A stretch of DNA of 64,000 nt from Cellvibrio japonicus Ueda107 (GCF_000019225.1 NC_010995.1:4348501-4412500), one strand, 5' to 3'. Counted from the stretch's first letter, positions 1-8,771 are shown. Numbers and translations are program-made. Notes: generated from the sequence alone by a model not told the origin.

Positions 1-87
1 AGTAAAGCTGCCGCCTATCGCGATTTAAAACGGGTCGGCCGAAATACCCATCTGGTTGAAGAGCAGGTTATTTATGAAGATCACTGA
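1..87 (+). CDS. C-terminal fragment of probable AbiEi-type antitoxin
   Basis: An open frame enters from the left edge and ends with TGA at 85-87, giving the last 28 residues of a protein (ending VIYEDH). It overlaps the ATG of the AbiEii toxin gene at 74 by 14 bases, the tight antitoxin-then-toxin arrangement usual for type IV AbiE pairs, where AbiEi represses the operon. The fragment itself is too short to assign by sequence, so the antitoxin call rests on position and coupling only. Confidence 0.5.
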   Translation, partial: SKAAAYRDLKRVGRNTHLVEEQVIYEDH

Positions 88-994
88 AGACGATTTTACC
101 CAACTGGTCAATAAAGCCATGCAGGACAATAATGTCACGCATATGCGCCCTGTTATTGAAAAGGAACTGCTGCACTACGACATTTTGTTTTGCCTGGAAG
201 ACAGCGGGCTTCTGGATAATCTGGTGTTTCAGGGCGGCACCTCGCTTCGCTTGTGTCGAGGGGGAAACCGTTTCAGTGAAGATCTGGACTTCGCCGGCGG
301 CAAAGATTTTTCATCAGGTATGCTCAGTAAAATGAAAAATTGCCTTCAGGATTATTTGGGGAAAAGGTACGGCCTTGAAGTCCTGATTAAAGAACCTTCA
401 ACCTTAAAAGAAAGTGCGGAATACGCCGAACTGAACATTGATAAATGGCAAATCTCAATAATCACCGCACCGGATCGAAAAGAGGTGCCAAGGCAACGCA
501 TCAAAATCGAAGTTGCCAATGTTCCTGCTTATACCAAAGAAGCTGTACCGCTCAAGGTTAACTACGATTTTTTGCCGGACGGCTATGAAGACACCCTGAT
601 CTTTACTGAAACCCTGGATGAAGTCATGGCCGACAAATTGGTTTCTCTGCCCGCCACACAAAGATATGTGCGCTATCGCGATATTTGGGATTTATCATGG
701 CTAAAACAACAAGGTGCCGTTGTGCAGCCGGAGCTGGTCCAGCGAAAAATTACCGATTACCGTCTGACAGATTACCCCGACCGGCTTGAGTTGATGATCA
801 ATAAAATTCCCGACATAGTTGCAAGCACTGATTTTAAAAATGAAATGAAACGTTTCCTCCCGACGGATGTTTATGACCGCACCTTGGGGAAGGAAAAATT
901 TGAAGGTTTTTTGGTTAATACCGTTACGGGTTTGTTTAAGGAGCTTAAAAAAGCATTATCTGGGCAGCAGGTTGAACCTGAGTTCAGATTGTGA
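74..994 (+). CDS. AbiEii/AbiGii-family nucleotidyltransferase toxin
   Basis: Toxin half of a type IV AbiE-like toxin-antitoxin or phage abortive-infection pair. Members are DNA polymerase beta-like nucleotidyltransferases thought to modify RNA or use GTP and so arrest growth. The diagnostic block is present near residues 55-74: GGTSLR followed by SEDLDF, the GS/DxD active-site signature of the family. The later MADKLVSL and RYRDIWDL segments are also typical. An in-frame TTG at 56 exists, but the ATG at 74 fits the family start and the overlap with the upstream frame. Length (306 aa) is normal. The DUF4209 gene follows after 46 bases in the same direction. Family assignment is firm; activity is inferred. 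Confidence 0.88.
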   Translation: MKITEDDFTQLVNKAMQDNNVTHMRPVIEKELLHYDILFCLEDSGLLDNLVFQGGTSLRLCRGGNRFSEDLDFAGGKDFSSGMLSKMKNCLQDYLGKRYGLEVLIKEPSTLKESAEYAELNIDKWQISIITAPDRKEVPRQRIKIEVANVPAYTKEAVPLKVNYDFLPDGYEDTLIFTETLDEVMADKLVSLPATQRYVRYRDIWDLSWLKQQGAVVQPELVQRKITDYRLTDYPDRLELMINKIPDIVASTDFKNEMKRFLPTDVYDRTLGKEKFEGFLVNTVTGLFKELKKALSGQQVEPEFRL

Positions 995-1040
995 TCTGTT
1001 CTGTATCTTTCTTAATTTGAATGGGGAAATACGTATTAAA

Positions 1041-2873
1041 ATGAATAGCATGGACTCAACTGATAACAATCAAAATATTACCGTTCAGGATTTTTCTGAA
1101 TGTGTCAACAAAATACCGTTGGAAGGACTAATAGCAACGGATTATCCTTTGATGGCTGAACATTTTCATAAAGAATCAGTAAAATCCAACAAAGAAAATA
1201 AAATAATTCACGAAAAAATATTTCGGTTGTTGTACGAAGCAGCCGGAATGATGCTGACACCGGGAAGCATTAATGAACCATTCCAACCTTTCTTTATCAT
1301 GCAAGGTCGTCGTTCTGCCATTCCCGATGATTTTACTGAACAGGACATCACATTTTTCTCAGAAATCGTCGATCAGATAACCAATCCCATACTGAAAGCC
1401 CGAATTGCCGATCTGCTATGGCACCTTCAGCGTCCGCGTAACATCCGATTTGCCCTGACAGCCATCGATTGTTACCGCTCAATTCCCCTTGAACGCGCCG
1501 GCTGGATCAGCGGCAACGATAAATGCTGGGAAAGAGCCATCAGTCTTTGTCGTATGCTTAAAGAGGGCGCAGGAGACCGTTTGGCCCAGATAGAAACTTC
1601 AATCCTGCAACGAATCAACACCGCCGTTATGGATGACGGGTTTCTGGCCTTGTGGCTGGCTGACCTTTTGAAAAGGTACCAACTTGCCCACAAGCAACAA
1701 GATTTAATCGCTGAAAAATTACAATCACTGGCAGAGAATTTTGACGGAGCAAATGATCTCCGTCGATCCCAGGATTATTTCAGGGCAGCCGCGGAATGGT
1801 ACAAAGCCGCACAGAATCAAGAAAAATATGCAGCGATGACAGTTGCATACGCTGAAGCCTGGATGAAAGAAGCAGAACAGCACGAGAGTCAATTGGTTGC
1901 ATCCGGCTTTTTTGAAAAAGCCATTCAGATATTGCGCTCCATACCCAGGCAGCAACGTCACGCACATAATGTCGATGGATTGATAACCAAGCTCCTAAAG
2001 AAGCTGCGAGAATCCGGAGAAAAATCTTTGGATGAAATGAAAAAAATTCAATCGCCAAAAATTGATATTACAGAAATAGTCAATCAAGCTCGCAGCTCTG
2101 TTGCAGGGAAGGATTTTGCGGACGCCTTTTTTGCCTTTGCCGGTATTTACGGTGAAGTTAAGGTATCGGAATTAAAAGAATCATCAACAAAACTGTTACA
2201 GCAAAGCATAGCCCGACAACTATTCGGCAGCGTTCAGCTCTCAAAAGACGGCCGAGTTACCGCAAAACGCCCCGCGTCCGGCTTTACCGCAGACGGTTCA
2301 CAAGAAGACCCCGCTTTATGGGCGCAAATGCTTGATACCTACAAATTACACATTGGTATTACAGTGCAGGGTTGCATCATACCCGCCCATGAAGTTCTGC
2401 TGTTGGAGCATCGACTTTCTGAACATACCTTTGTTGACCTCGCCAGGCGTTCACCCATTGTACCCCACGGCAGAGAATCCCTATTCGGGAAAGCATTATT
2501 TGCCGGTTATGAGTGTGACTTTACTACTTCCTTACATTTATTGGTGCCGCAGATTGAACATATGGTTCGTTATCACCTTAAACAGGCAGGTGTTAAAACT
2601 ACGAACCTCGACAAAGAAGGAATCGAAAATGAAATCGGCCTCAGTTCGTTAATGGATATTCCTGAAACACTACAGTTATTTGACGAAGATTTGGTATTTG
2701 AACTGAAGGCATTGTTTTGTGATCCGTTAGGTCCGAATCTACGCAATGAAGTTGCTCACGGGTTGCTCGATGACAGGGATAGCCAATCTATATATGCCAT
2801 TTACGCTTGGTGGTTTACGTTCCGGTTTTTATTTACTACTTTTTGGAACGGTTTGCGGCAACCACCAGAGTAA
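1041..2873 (+). CDS. DUF4209 protein with RNxxxHG (HEPN-like) motif
   Basis: A 610-aa soluble protein with no signal peptide or membrane segment. The C-terminal part carries the DUF4209 hallmark RNxxxHG, seen as LRNEVAHGL about 40 residues from the end. It is preceded by the conserved stretch around HEVLLLEHRLSEHTFVDL and HGRESLFGKAL. The R-x4-H spacing is the same as in HEPN ribonucleases, so an RNA-cleaving role is possible but unproven. The N-terminal 400 residues are helix-rich. The ATG at 1041 was chosen because upstream codons of the same frame overlap the AbiEii gene and look non-coding; ATG 1050 is an alternative. Its place beside a toxin pair and restriction genes suggests a defence role, by inference only. 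Confidence 0.75.
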   Translation: MNSMDSTDNNQNITVQDFSECVNKIPLEGLIATDYPLMAEHFHKESVKSNKENKIIHEKIFRLLYEAAGMMLTPGSINEPFQPFFIMQGRRSAIPDDFTEQDITFFSEIVDQITNPILKARIADLLWHLQRPRNIRFALTAIDCYRSIPLERAGWISGNDKCWERAISLCRMLKEGAGDRLAQIETSILQRINTAVMDDGFLALWLADLLKRYQLAHKQQDLIAEKLQSLAENFDGANDLRRSQDYFRAAAEWYKAAQNQEKYAAMTVAYAEAWMKEAEQHESQLVASGFFEKAIQILRSIPRQQRHAHNVDGLITKLLKKLRESGEKSLDEMKKIQSPKIDITEIVNQARSSVAGKDFADAFFAFAGIYGEVKVSELKESSTKLLQQSIARQLFGSVQLSKDGRVTAKRPASGFTADGSQEDPALWAQMLDTYKLHIGITVQGCIIPAHEVLLLEHRLSEHTFVDLARRSPIVPHGRESLFGKALFAGYECDFTTSLHLLVPQIEHMVRYHLKQAGVKTTNLDKEGIENEIGLSSLMDIPETLQLFDEDLVFELKALFCDPLGPNLRNEVAHGLLDDRDSQSIYAIYAWWFTFRFLFTTFWNGLRQPPE

Positions 2874-2940
2874 AAAAAGTTTAAATTCCACTTTTTAAAA
2901 ACCTATAAAACTAAAACAAGCCAATCAATAAAGGGATTAT

Positions 2941-2966
2941 AGACTGTTACAAAGAGTTAACAGTCT
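2941..2966. repeat. Inverted repeat between convergent genes
   Basis: Perfect 9-bp arms AGACTGTTA and TAACAGTCT with an 8-base loop lie between the ends of the DUF4209 gene (plus) and the 312-aa gene (minus). There is no T-run on either side, so it is a weak candidate for an intrinsic terminator. Confidence 0.35.
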
Positions 2967-2982
2967 AAGTTAGAGATGACTA

Positions 2983-3921
2983 TCAGTTTTCACCTTTTAT
3001 AGACTTCAGTGTGTATACATCTCTTTTATTACTAGATGCCTTAAACGAATAGGTTGTTTTTTCAATAACAAATATTTTTTTGTCTCCAAGATGAAGACTT
3101 TCTACATCTTTTGATAGCGACCGATGGTAACCAAGACTTATCTTTTTTTCTAATTCTGGACAATAAATTTCAATTCTATTGCGAATAGAAAGCATCTGAA
3201 TCAATCCAGTAATAGTTTGGGTTTCCGTGTGTGGCTCATCTATTTCATCAAGTATGGATTTTATTCTAACAATTTCTGCTGGCCGGCCTTCCCAAGTGTA
3301 ATCTCGATCTGGGCCACCCCAAGAAAACTCAGCTGCAAGATTTTGTTTTTCCATAACATCCATGAGCCTAGATAAGGATCGGCAAGCATGAATACCTATG
3401 GCATGAACACTGTCAGAAAATTCATCGTTGCTTGATGCTAATACGTTAAAAATATTCTTTAATCCTTCCTCAAGGGCAGAGTCACCAGTAAGGTCTGGTG
3501 AAGTATTTCCCAAAATCAATAACTTCGTAGAGCCAGACTCTATGCCAGCCAATCGTAAATCGAGAAGGTTAGAGAAGGTTTCTTCAATTCTGTCTGCCCG
3601 CCCTTCTTTATCCCAAAATTTCCATGCACACTGCTCTAGTAAAGCGTTAAGTGGCTCAACAATTTTTGTTAGCGACCGTAGCTTTATTGAACCTGCCATT
3701 TGATTACCAATTAACCGAAGGCTAAGTAACTCGTGAGCTCTTTCAGACTTCAAAAGAAACAGCTGCTTTTCTAAATCTTGTTTACGTTTTTTTGTTGATG
3801 AGTAAAATATTTTATCTGCCAAAGGATCAGCTGATTCACTGAACGCTTTCTCATCAGCCTCATAGAAACCTCTTACAATAGCCAGCTCGGATTCCAGCTC
3901 GGAAATTTGTTTTGACATCAT
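2983..3921 (-). CDS. Unrecognised 312-aa protein coupled to a nucleotidyltransferase gene
   Basis: I do not recognise this family. The first 60 residues look like a charged coiled coil (MSKQISELESELAIVRGFYE onward, heptad-like Leu/Ile spacing). The rest is mixed alpha/beta with no metal or nucleotide motif that I can see and no membrane segment. Its start codon overlaps the stop of the DUF6932-like nucleotidyltransferase as ATGA, so the two are translationally coupled and probably act together. It is the last gene of the minus-strand run that begins at hsdM and faces the DUF4209 gene convergently. The region is visibly more AT-rich than hsdM, pointing to a separate origin. A second ATG is the next codon. 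Confidence 0.7.
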   Translation of the reverse strand: MMSKQISELESELAIVRGFYEADEKAFSESADPLADKIFYSSTKKRKQDLEKQLFLLKSERAHELLSLRLIGNQMAGSIKLRSLTKIVEPLNALLEQCAWKFWDKEGRADRIEETFSNLLDLRLAGIESGSTKLLILGNTSPDLTGDSALEEGLKNIFNVLASSNDEFSDSVHAIGIHACRSLSRLMDVMEKQNLAAEFSWGGPDRDYTWEGRPAEIVRIKSILDEIDEPHTETQTITGLIQMLSIRNRIEIYCPELEKKISLGYHRSLSKDVESLHLGDKKIFVIEKTTYSFKASSNKRDVYTLKSIKGEN

Positions 3922-4385
3922 AGCTTTATCACCGGAATGCCTTTTCTATTGTCTTTGTCGGGGTTTTGGGAGAAAAAATCTTCATAATACTTTCTTCTGG
4001 CGATATTGCTGGATTCGATAACATAAAGGTCGCAACTCCATCGAGCACGAGTTAGTTCCCTATTACCCGTCAACTCATCGAGCTCTTTTAGGTTTTCTTC
4101 CGTCATAGCTGACAAAACAATTCTTGGAATAACCAACAGAAGATCAATATCCATTGGCTCCAGGTTTTTAGTGGAGAAAGAGCCGTCAATCCAAAGTTCA
4201 CCTTTTACACCCAAAGATCGAAGTTTTTGAATGAAAAGCCGCAATTGTGAAGCAAGCATTTTCCGCCTGGAACTCTCAGCAACACCAACAAAAACTCGCT
4301 CTATATCCGCCTCTGAAACATGGGTAAAACCTGCTTCAAAAAGGGGCGGATAGGTCAACTTGTCTTTTCTATCACCAGAGGCCAT
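3918..4385 (-). CDS. DUF6932-like minimal nucleotidyltransferase
   Basis: A 155-aa protein with a polymerase beta-type nucleotidyltransferase core: WIDGSFSTKN followed by PMDIDLLL (residues about 64-85) gives the GS...DxD catalytic signature. The preceding YPPLFEAGFTHVSEADIERVFV region matches the N-terminal pattern of DUF6932 proteins as I recall them. The ATG at 4385 is preferred over the upstream in-frame codon at 4442 because residues before it are unlike the family. It lies 71 bases after hsdS and overlaps the next gene by ATGA. Minimal nucleotidyltransferases of this type are often toxins or antitoxin-neutralising enzymes (MenT, MNT types); which applies here is unknown. Confidence 0.72.
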   Translation of the reverse strand: MASGDRKDKLTYPPLFEAGFTHVSEADIERVFVGVAESSRRKMLASQLRLFIQKLRSLGVKGELWIDGSFSTKNLEPMDIDLLLVIPRIVLSAMTEENLKELDELTGNRELTRARWSCDLYVIESSNIARRKYYEDFFSQNPDKDNRKGIPVIKL

Positions 4386-4456
4386 GCGATTGCCTTTTTC
4401 TATGTTCAGATGGTGGCGATATTTTAACACTATAGCCCACAAGCCGTCTTGGAAAG

Positions 4457-5653
4457 CTACACAACAGTAATTTCGCCATTCATTAGCTTTGGCAGAAGGC
4501 CATCGCGTATTTTTTCAAGAATATGAATTTGCTGCTGATTAAAAAGCTTTTTTTCAAAATACCCTTTCACTACTTCTTCAAATGCAAAAATCAACTCTTC
4601 TGACGGAGTTTTAAACGTAGCATCACGAAAGGTTGCTGTTGTTATGGTATCGAATACACTTCCATAAGCTGCGGATTGGAGTTCTTCAACTATATGGCCT
4701 ATCAAAAGATAGGTGAAGTAATAGCAATTTTTAATTTTTGGAAGTATGCCGTAATTAGATTGACTGAATGTCATTTCGCTAGCTAGCAGACAATGCTTAC
4801 CAACCGTACCTCTTGCGGAAATTACTGTGGCCAATTTTGTTAGCAGTTTTGCTGAGCTGTTTTCCAACCCAATCTGAGTGATATTTTTTTCTGACCGAGA
4901 AATAAAACCTTTGTGGTGTGTTGCAATATCCCCACCAGATAACCAAGGAATATCTCCACACCAATATTCATTTATTGATGTTTTGGGTGTTCCACCACCA
5001 ACAAGATCTACCAGCTCTAGTAAGCCTTTTTCTTCCCAATCCTCCTGAGCATCTTCCACAAACCACTGACGAAACAAGGTTTCTGCCATAGATTCAAGGG
5101 TTTTGTTTTGGCGGTGTAGCAGGTCGATTTTATCGTCGAAACTACTAAGGATATCTGCGATGGCTTTTTGTTCTTCGATTGGTGGCAATCTAATCGGCAA
5201 TAATTTAAGAACTGATTGATTGAGTGATGGCATCGTCGCACCAGTTGAATTTTGGATCATCCATTCTCTATAAGATTTACTTCCAAATTGGTACGAGATA
5301 AATATAGAATTAATTCTGCTATTGAATCGCAAACGAATACAGTCACTTCCTTGCAACCATCCATCTTCATCCTTTCGAATTCTAGCTCGACGCTCAACAG
5401 CCCCCTTTCGGCCAAAAATAATATCCCCTTCCTTTACTTTATATCGCGAAAGACGTGTAACAATATTTTGCTCCACATAAACGAATTTATTATGGATAAG
5501 CCTATTTTCTCCAATATCTTGAACAGCAATTACTGGCGTTCCCACATCTGAGTACTCAGAGGCCTTGAGCATAGTGCCAAAAGGTCCTGTTTGAAGATCA
5601 GCAATGCCGTCATCAATTAACTTTCCTAAAGTAAATTCACGCCACTCACTCAT
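4457..5653 (-). CDS. hsdS: Type I restriction-modification specificity subunit HsdS
   Basis: DNA-recognition subunit that, with two HsdM copies, forms the type I methyltransferase. At 398 aa it has the two-half architecture: target recognition domain 1 (start WREFTLGKLI), a central conserved helix region with LPPIEEQKAIADILSSFDDK and ETLFRQWF, target recognition domain 2 (opening with GGGTPKTS and IPWLSGGD), and a distal helix ending in GLLPKLMNGEI. The ATG at 5653 overlaps the AlbA_2 gene stop by 8 bases. The two recognition domains are AT-rich compared with hsdM, as expected for exchanged specificity modules. Confidence 0.93.
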   Translation of the reverse strand: MSEWREFTLGKLIDDGIADLQTGPFGTMLKASEYSDVGTPVIAVQDIGENRLIHNKFVYVEQNIVTRLSRYKVKEGDIIFGRKGAVERRARIRKDEDGWLQGSDCIRLRFNSRINSIFISYQFGSKSYREWMIQNSTGATMPSLNQSVLKLLPIRLPPIEEQKAIADILSSFDDKIDLLHRQNKTLESMAETLFRQWFVEDAQEDWEEKGLLELVDLVGGGTPKTSINEYWCGDIPWLSGGDIATHHKGFISRSEKNITQIGLENSSAKLLTKLATVISARGTVGKHCLLASEMTFSQSNYGILPKIKNCYYFTYLLIGHIVEELQSAAYGSVFDTITTATFRDATFKTPSEELIFAFEEVVKGYFEKKLFNQQQIHILEKIRDGLLPKLMNGEITVV

Positions 5654-7106
5654 CCCGCCCCTCCACTTTTTTCACCAACACATAATAGGTGCTGCGCCCT
5701 TGCCCGTGGCGTTCGATCAGGCTTTTGTCCAGAAGATCGTTAAACAGTGCTTTGGCTCTGGTGTCCTTAATGTTTAACAGAGTCAGGGCTTGCTTCCGAT
5801 CTATTTTAGGATGATCCAGCAGGTACAGGAGTATGGCGGTTTCATCTGGATGCAGGGTATCGCAATCGGTCGTAATCGGTCGCAATCGGTCGCAATCGGT
5901 CGTAATCGTCCGGTTTTGGACGTTTTCGGGGGTTTTTATATCGGATTCGGTCGCGGCTGCATCGGCTTCAGCCAGTTCCGGGCGGTAGAATTCCACATCC
6001 ACAAAGTCGCCGGCTTCCCGAACCTGCGGTTCTTTCAGGCCCTGTTGCAGGCAGGTGTTTTTGATGCGCTGCAAGCCGCTGCCCCATTGTTCAATGTAGC
6101 CCAGTTCCTTGAAGACGCGGGCGATGGTGCGGTTGCGGATTTCGGAGCGGCCTTCGCCCAGGGTTGTATGGGTAATGCCGCTGGGAAAGCCGCCGGGGGA
6201 GACGATATTGACGATGTCGTCGTAAATACCGACTTTAATATCCCGCCCCCGGTTGGTGTAGTCGCGGTGGACAAAGGCATTGATCAGGGCTTCGCGCAGG
6301 GCGGCTGTGGGGATTTCGTAGGTATCGGTACGCTGTAGCCCTTTGATTTCGCCGCGCAAGTGGATGTGGTTTTTGATAAAGGCTTCGGTTTGCTCAAGCT
6401 GGCTGAACAGGTCGCCGGTGTATTCCTTACGGTCGATAAATACGCTCATATCCGTGCCTTTGAAGCGGGCGCATTGGGTGATCACATGCTCATATCGGCC
6501 GAGCAGGATCATCAGGCCGTGGGTAGGGTAAAGCCGGCCTTGCTCTTCGTGTACCAGTTTGAGGTTTTGCAGTTTTTCCGGATTCAGGTGCTTGCCTTGA
6601 GCGGAAAAACGCTGTTCCAACGGTGTGAGGTCTAGCTCGTCCAGCACCTGCTCGTAACCGGTTTCCTCATCAAAGCTTTGGTTGCGCTTTTGCCGTTCCA
6701 GCTCAAGGATGTATTCACGGTCCGCCGGGCGATTGGTGGCGCCGATGCGCAGGTAGGTGCCGCTGACTTTGCCTTCGTGTTTGAGGAAGTAGGGCAGGAG
6801 GTTGCCGCGAAACACCTCGACGACCAGTACCAGTTTGCCGCCCAGGTTGGCGGTGTAGATGTCCGGCAGGATGGTGGGGTGGCAGCCATCGGCTATCAGC
6901 GATACGATCTGATCCTGCAAGGTGAAAATATCGTCTTCGGCAATGCCGACAACCTGCCGGTCATCATCCACCCCGATAATCAGTTTACCGCCGCCGGTAT
7001 TGGCAAAGGCAATAACCGTTTTTGCGATCTGGTCGCGCCTGGGCAGTTGCTGTTTCAGCTCCAGGGTTTTGCTTTCGCCCTGTTGTATTTGCTCCCACAA
7101 GGTCAT
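5646..7106 (-). CDS. AlbA_2/HATPase_c_4 putative regulator between hsdM and hsdS
   Basis: A 486-aa protein of the Schlafen-AlbA_2 group. N-terminal AlbA_2 domain (ESKTLELKQQLP, then VIAFANTGGGKLIIGVDD, about residues 10-130), a central GHKL-type ATPase-like segment (ALREALINAFVHRDY, then VNIVSPGGFP), and a C-terminal winged-helix-like region (residues about 425-480). Such proteins sit as accessory genes inside many type I operons, and their role is unclear. The start ATG overlaps the hsdM stop as ATGA, and the end overlaps hsdS. Between the ATPase and C-terminal parts the coding sequence contains a 10-bp tandem repeat, described separately. Confidence 0.88.
   Translation of the reverse strand: MTLWEQIQQGESKTLELKQQLPRRDQIAKTVIAFANTGGGKLIIGVDDDRQVVGIAEDDIFTLQDQIVSLIADGCHPTILPDIYTANLGGKLVLVVEVFRGNLLPYFLKHEGKVSGTYLRIGATNRPADREYILELERQKRNQSFDEETGYEQVLDELDLTPLEQRFSAQGKHLNPEKLQNLKLVHEEQGRLYPTHGLMILLGRYEHVITQCARFKGTDMSVFIDRKEYTGDLFSQLEQTEAFIKNHIHLRGEIKGLQRTDTYEIPTAALREALINAFVHRDYTNRGRDIKVGIYDDIVNIVSPGGFPSGITHTTLGEGRSEIRNRTIARVFKELGYIEQWGSGLQRIKNTCLQQGLKEPQVREAGDFVDVEFYRPELAEADAAATESDIKTPENVQNRTITTDCDRLRPITTDCDTLHPDETAILLYLLDHPKIDRKQALTLLNIKDTRAKALFNDLLDKSLIERHGQGRSTYYVLVKKVEGRDE
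5861..5908. repeat. 10-bp tandem repeat (CGYAATCGGT, 4.8 copies) inside a coding region
   Basis: Four complete decamers (consensus cgYaatcggt) and eight bases of a fifth lie head to tail. On the coding (minus) strand they give a ten-residue period, ITTDCDRLRP then ITTDCDTLHP. The unit is not a multiple of three, so gain or loss of one or two units would shift the frame of the AlbA_2 gene. Confidence 0.95.
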
Positions 7107-8668
7107 GGCAGTTTGATCCTCGCCAGACTCTTGGCAATGGCTTTATTTAATTTTGCTTCTTCTTTTAATTGCGCTTCAAACTCTGCCTTTAACGCTGCAA
7201 ACCGCTCGGCGAAATTGAAATCGTCTTCCTCCTCCGGCAGGCCGACGTAACGGCCGGGCGTGAGTACATAATCCAGTTCCGCAACACGTTCTAAAGATAC
7301 CGAGGCGCAGAATCCTTTTACATCTTCATATTCACCTTCACCGGTTCGCCAATTGTGGTAGACACCAGCGATTTTGTTTATGTCATCGTGAGAAAGTTCC
7401 CGCGTACGGCGATTGATCAGGTGGCCGAGGTTGCGGGCGTCGATAAATAAAATTTCACTTTTGCGCGGATGGCCGCTGCTTTTTGATGAAGAGCCGCGTG
7501 CGCGATTCATAAACCAGAGCGCGGCGGGAATCTGGGTGTTTAAAAATAATTTGGCGGGCAGGTTGACGATACAGTCGATAAGGTTGCCTTCGGCAATCAA
7601 TGCTTTGCGAATCTCACCTTCACCGCTGGTCTTACTGGTCAGTGCACCTTTGGCGAGCACCACACCGGCTTTACCTTTGGGAGCCAGGTGGTAAATAAAA
7701 TGTTGCAGCCAGGCGAAGTTGGCATTGCCGAGCGGGGGCGGCGGGCCGTATTTCCAGCGGCCGTCGGTGCGCAGCAGTTCGCCGCTCCAGTCGCTGACAT
7801 TGAACGGTGGGTTGGCAATGATGTAATCGGCTTTTACATCTTTGTGGGCATCGTTTAAAAATGAGCCTTCGTTGTTCCATTTCACCTGTGAGGCGTCGAT
7901 GCCGCGGATGGCAAGGTTCATCTTGGCGAGACGCCAGGTGGTCTGGTTGCTTTCCTGCCCGTAGATGGAAATATCGTTGACGCGGCCCTGGTGCTCCTCC
8001 ACAAATTTTTCCGATTGCACAAACATACCGCCGGAACCGCAGCAGGGGTCGAACACGCGGCCTTTGTAGGGTTCGAGCATGGCGACCAGCAATTCCACGA
8101 TGGAGCGCGGCGTATAGAATTGACCACCCTGTTTGCCTTCGGCCAGCGCGAATTCACCGAGAAAATATTCGAATACATGACCGAGCACATCGGCACTGCG
8201 CGCCTTGGCATCGCCGAGGGCGATATTGCTTACCAAATCAATCAGACCGCCGAGACTGGTGGGGTCGAGGTTCTGGCGGGCGTAAACTTTAGGCAGTACA
8301 CCTTTGAGCGATGGGTTTTCTTTTTCAATGGCATCCATGGCTGCATCCACATGCAGGCCTATATCCGGTTGTTTGGCTTTACCCAGTAAAAATGACCAGC
8401 GCGCTTTGCGCGGTACAAAGAAAATATTCTCAGCTTTGTATTCGTCTTTATCTTCCGGGTCGGCGCCGACGTAGTCGCCCTTGCCTTTTTTTAGTTTTAT
8501 ATGCAGCTCTTCGAAAGAGTCTGAAATGTATTTAAGGAAAATAAGACCGAGCACCACATGCTTATATTCCGCAGCATCAATGTTTTTGCGCAGCTTATCA
8601 GCCGCTTTCCAGAGTTGTTTTTCCAGCGGTTCGGTTTTGGTAGGCTTTTCAGTTTTGATTCGCGCCAT
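7103..8668 (-). CDS. hsdM: Type I restriction-modification methyltransferase subunit HsdM
   Basis: N6-adenine DNA methyltransferase subunit. At 521 aa it is the usual length. It shows the HsdM_N helical domain (residues 10-150, with EKQLWKAADKLRKNI), the SAM-binding motif FDPCCGSGG at 206-214 and the catalytic NPPF at 286-289, followed by the GQESN and LPAKLFLNTQIPAALWF segments typical of the family. It is first in a minus-strand operon hsdM, AlbA_2 gene, hsdS, nucleotidyltransferase, 312-aa gene. No hsdR is present in this window. Confidence 0.96.
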   Translation of the reverse strand: MARIKTEKPTKTEPLEKQLWKAADKLRKNIDAAEYKHVVLGLIFLKYISDSFEELHIKLKKGKGDYVGADPEDKDEYKAENIFFVPRKARWSFLLGKAKQPDIGLHVDAAMDAIEKENPSLKGVLPKVYARQNLDPTSLGGLIDLVSNIALGDAKARSADVLGHVFEYFLGEFALAEGKQGGQFYTPRSIVELLVAMLEPYKGRVFDPCCGSGGMFVQSEKFVEEHQGRVNDISIYGQESNQTTWRLAKMNLAIRGIDASQVKWNNEGSFLNDAHKDVKADYIIANPPFNVSDWSGELLRTDGRWKYGPPPPLGNANFAWLQHFIYHLAPKGKAGVVLAKGALTSKTSGEGEIRKALIAEGNLIDCIVNLPAKLFLNTQIPAALWFMNRARGSSSKSSGHPRKSEILFIDARNLGHLINRRTRELSHDDINKIAGVYHNWRTGEGEYEDVKGFCASVSLERVAELDYVLTPGRYVGLPEEEDDFNFAERFAALKAEFEAQLKEEAKLNKAIAKSLARIKLP

Positions 8669-8724
8669 CAGTAGAACGCTCTTTTTATATTGCAGAGTTC
8701 AAGGATAATAATAGGCATATCAAT

Positions 8725-8754
8725 AAAAAAGCCATCCCGTTGGCATGGGATGGC
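8725..8754 (-). terminator. Intrinsic terminator of the decarboxylase gene
   Basis: Perfect 8-bp stem GCCATCCC/GGGATGGC with an 8-base loop, followed on the minus strand by six T (A-run at 8725-8730 on the plus strand). It lies 17 bases after the decarboxylase stop and before hsdM, so it should insulate the two. Confidence 0.85.
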
Positions 8755-8771
8755 TGTATGCCGATCAGATC

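Noticed and set aside
5861..5908. Decamer repeat considered as a small CRISPR-like or iteron array
   Set aside because: Units are contiguous without spacers and lie inside a coding sequence with matching ten-residue period, so neither a CRISPR nor an origin.
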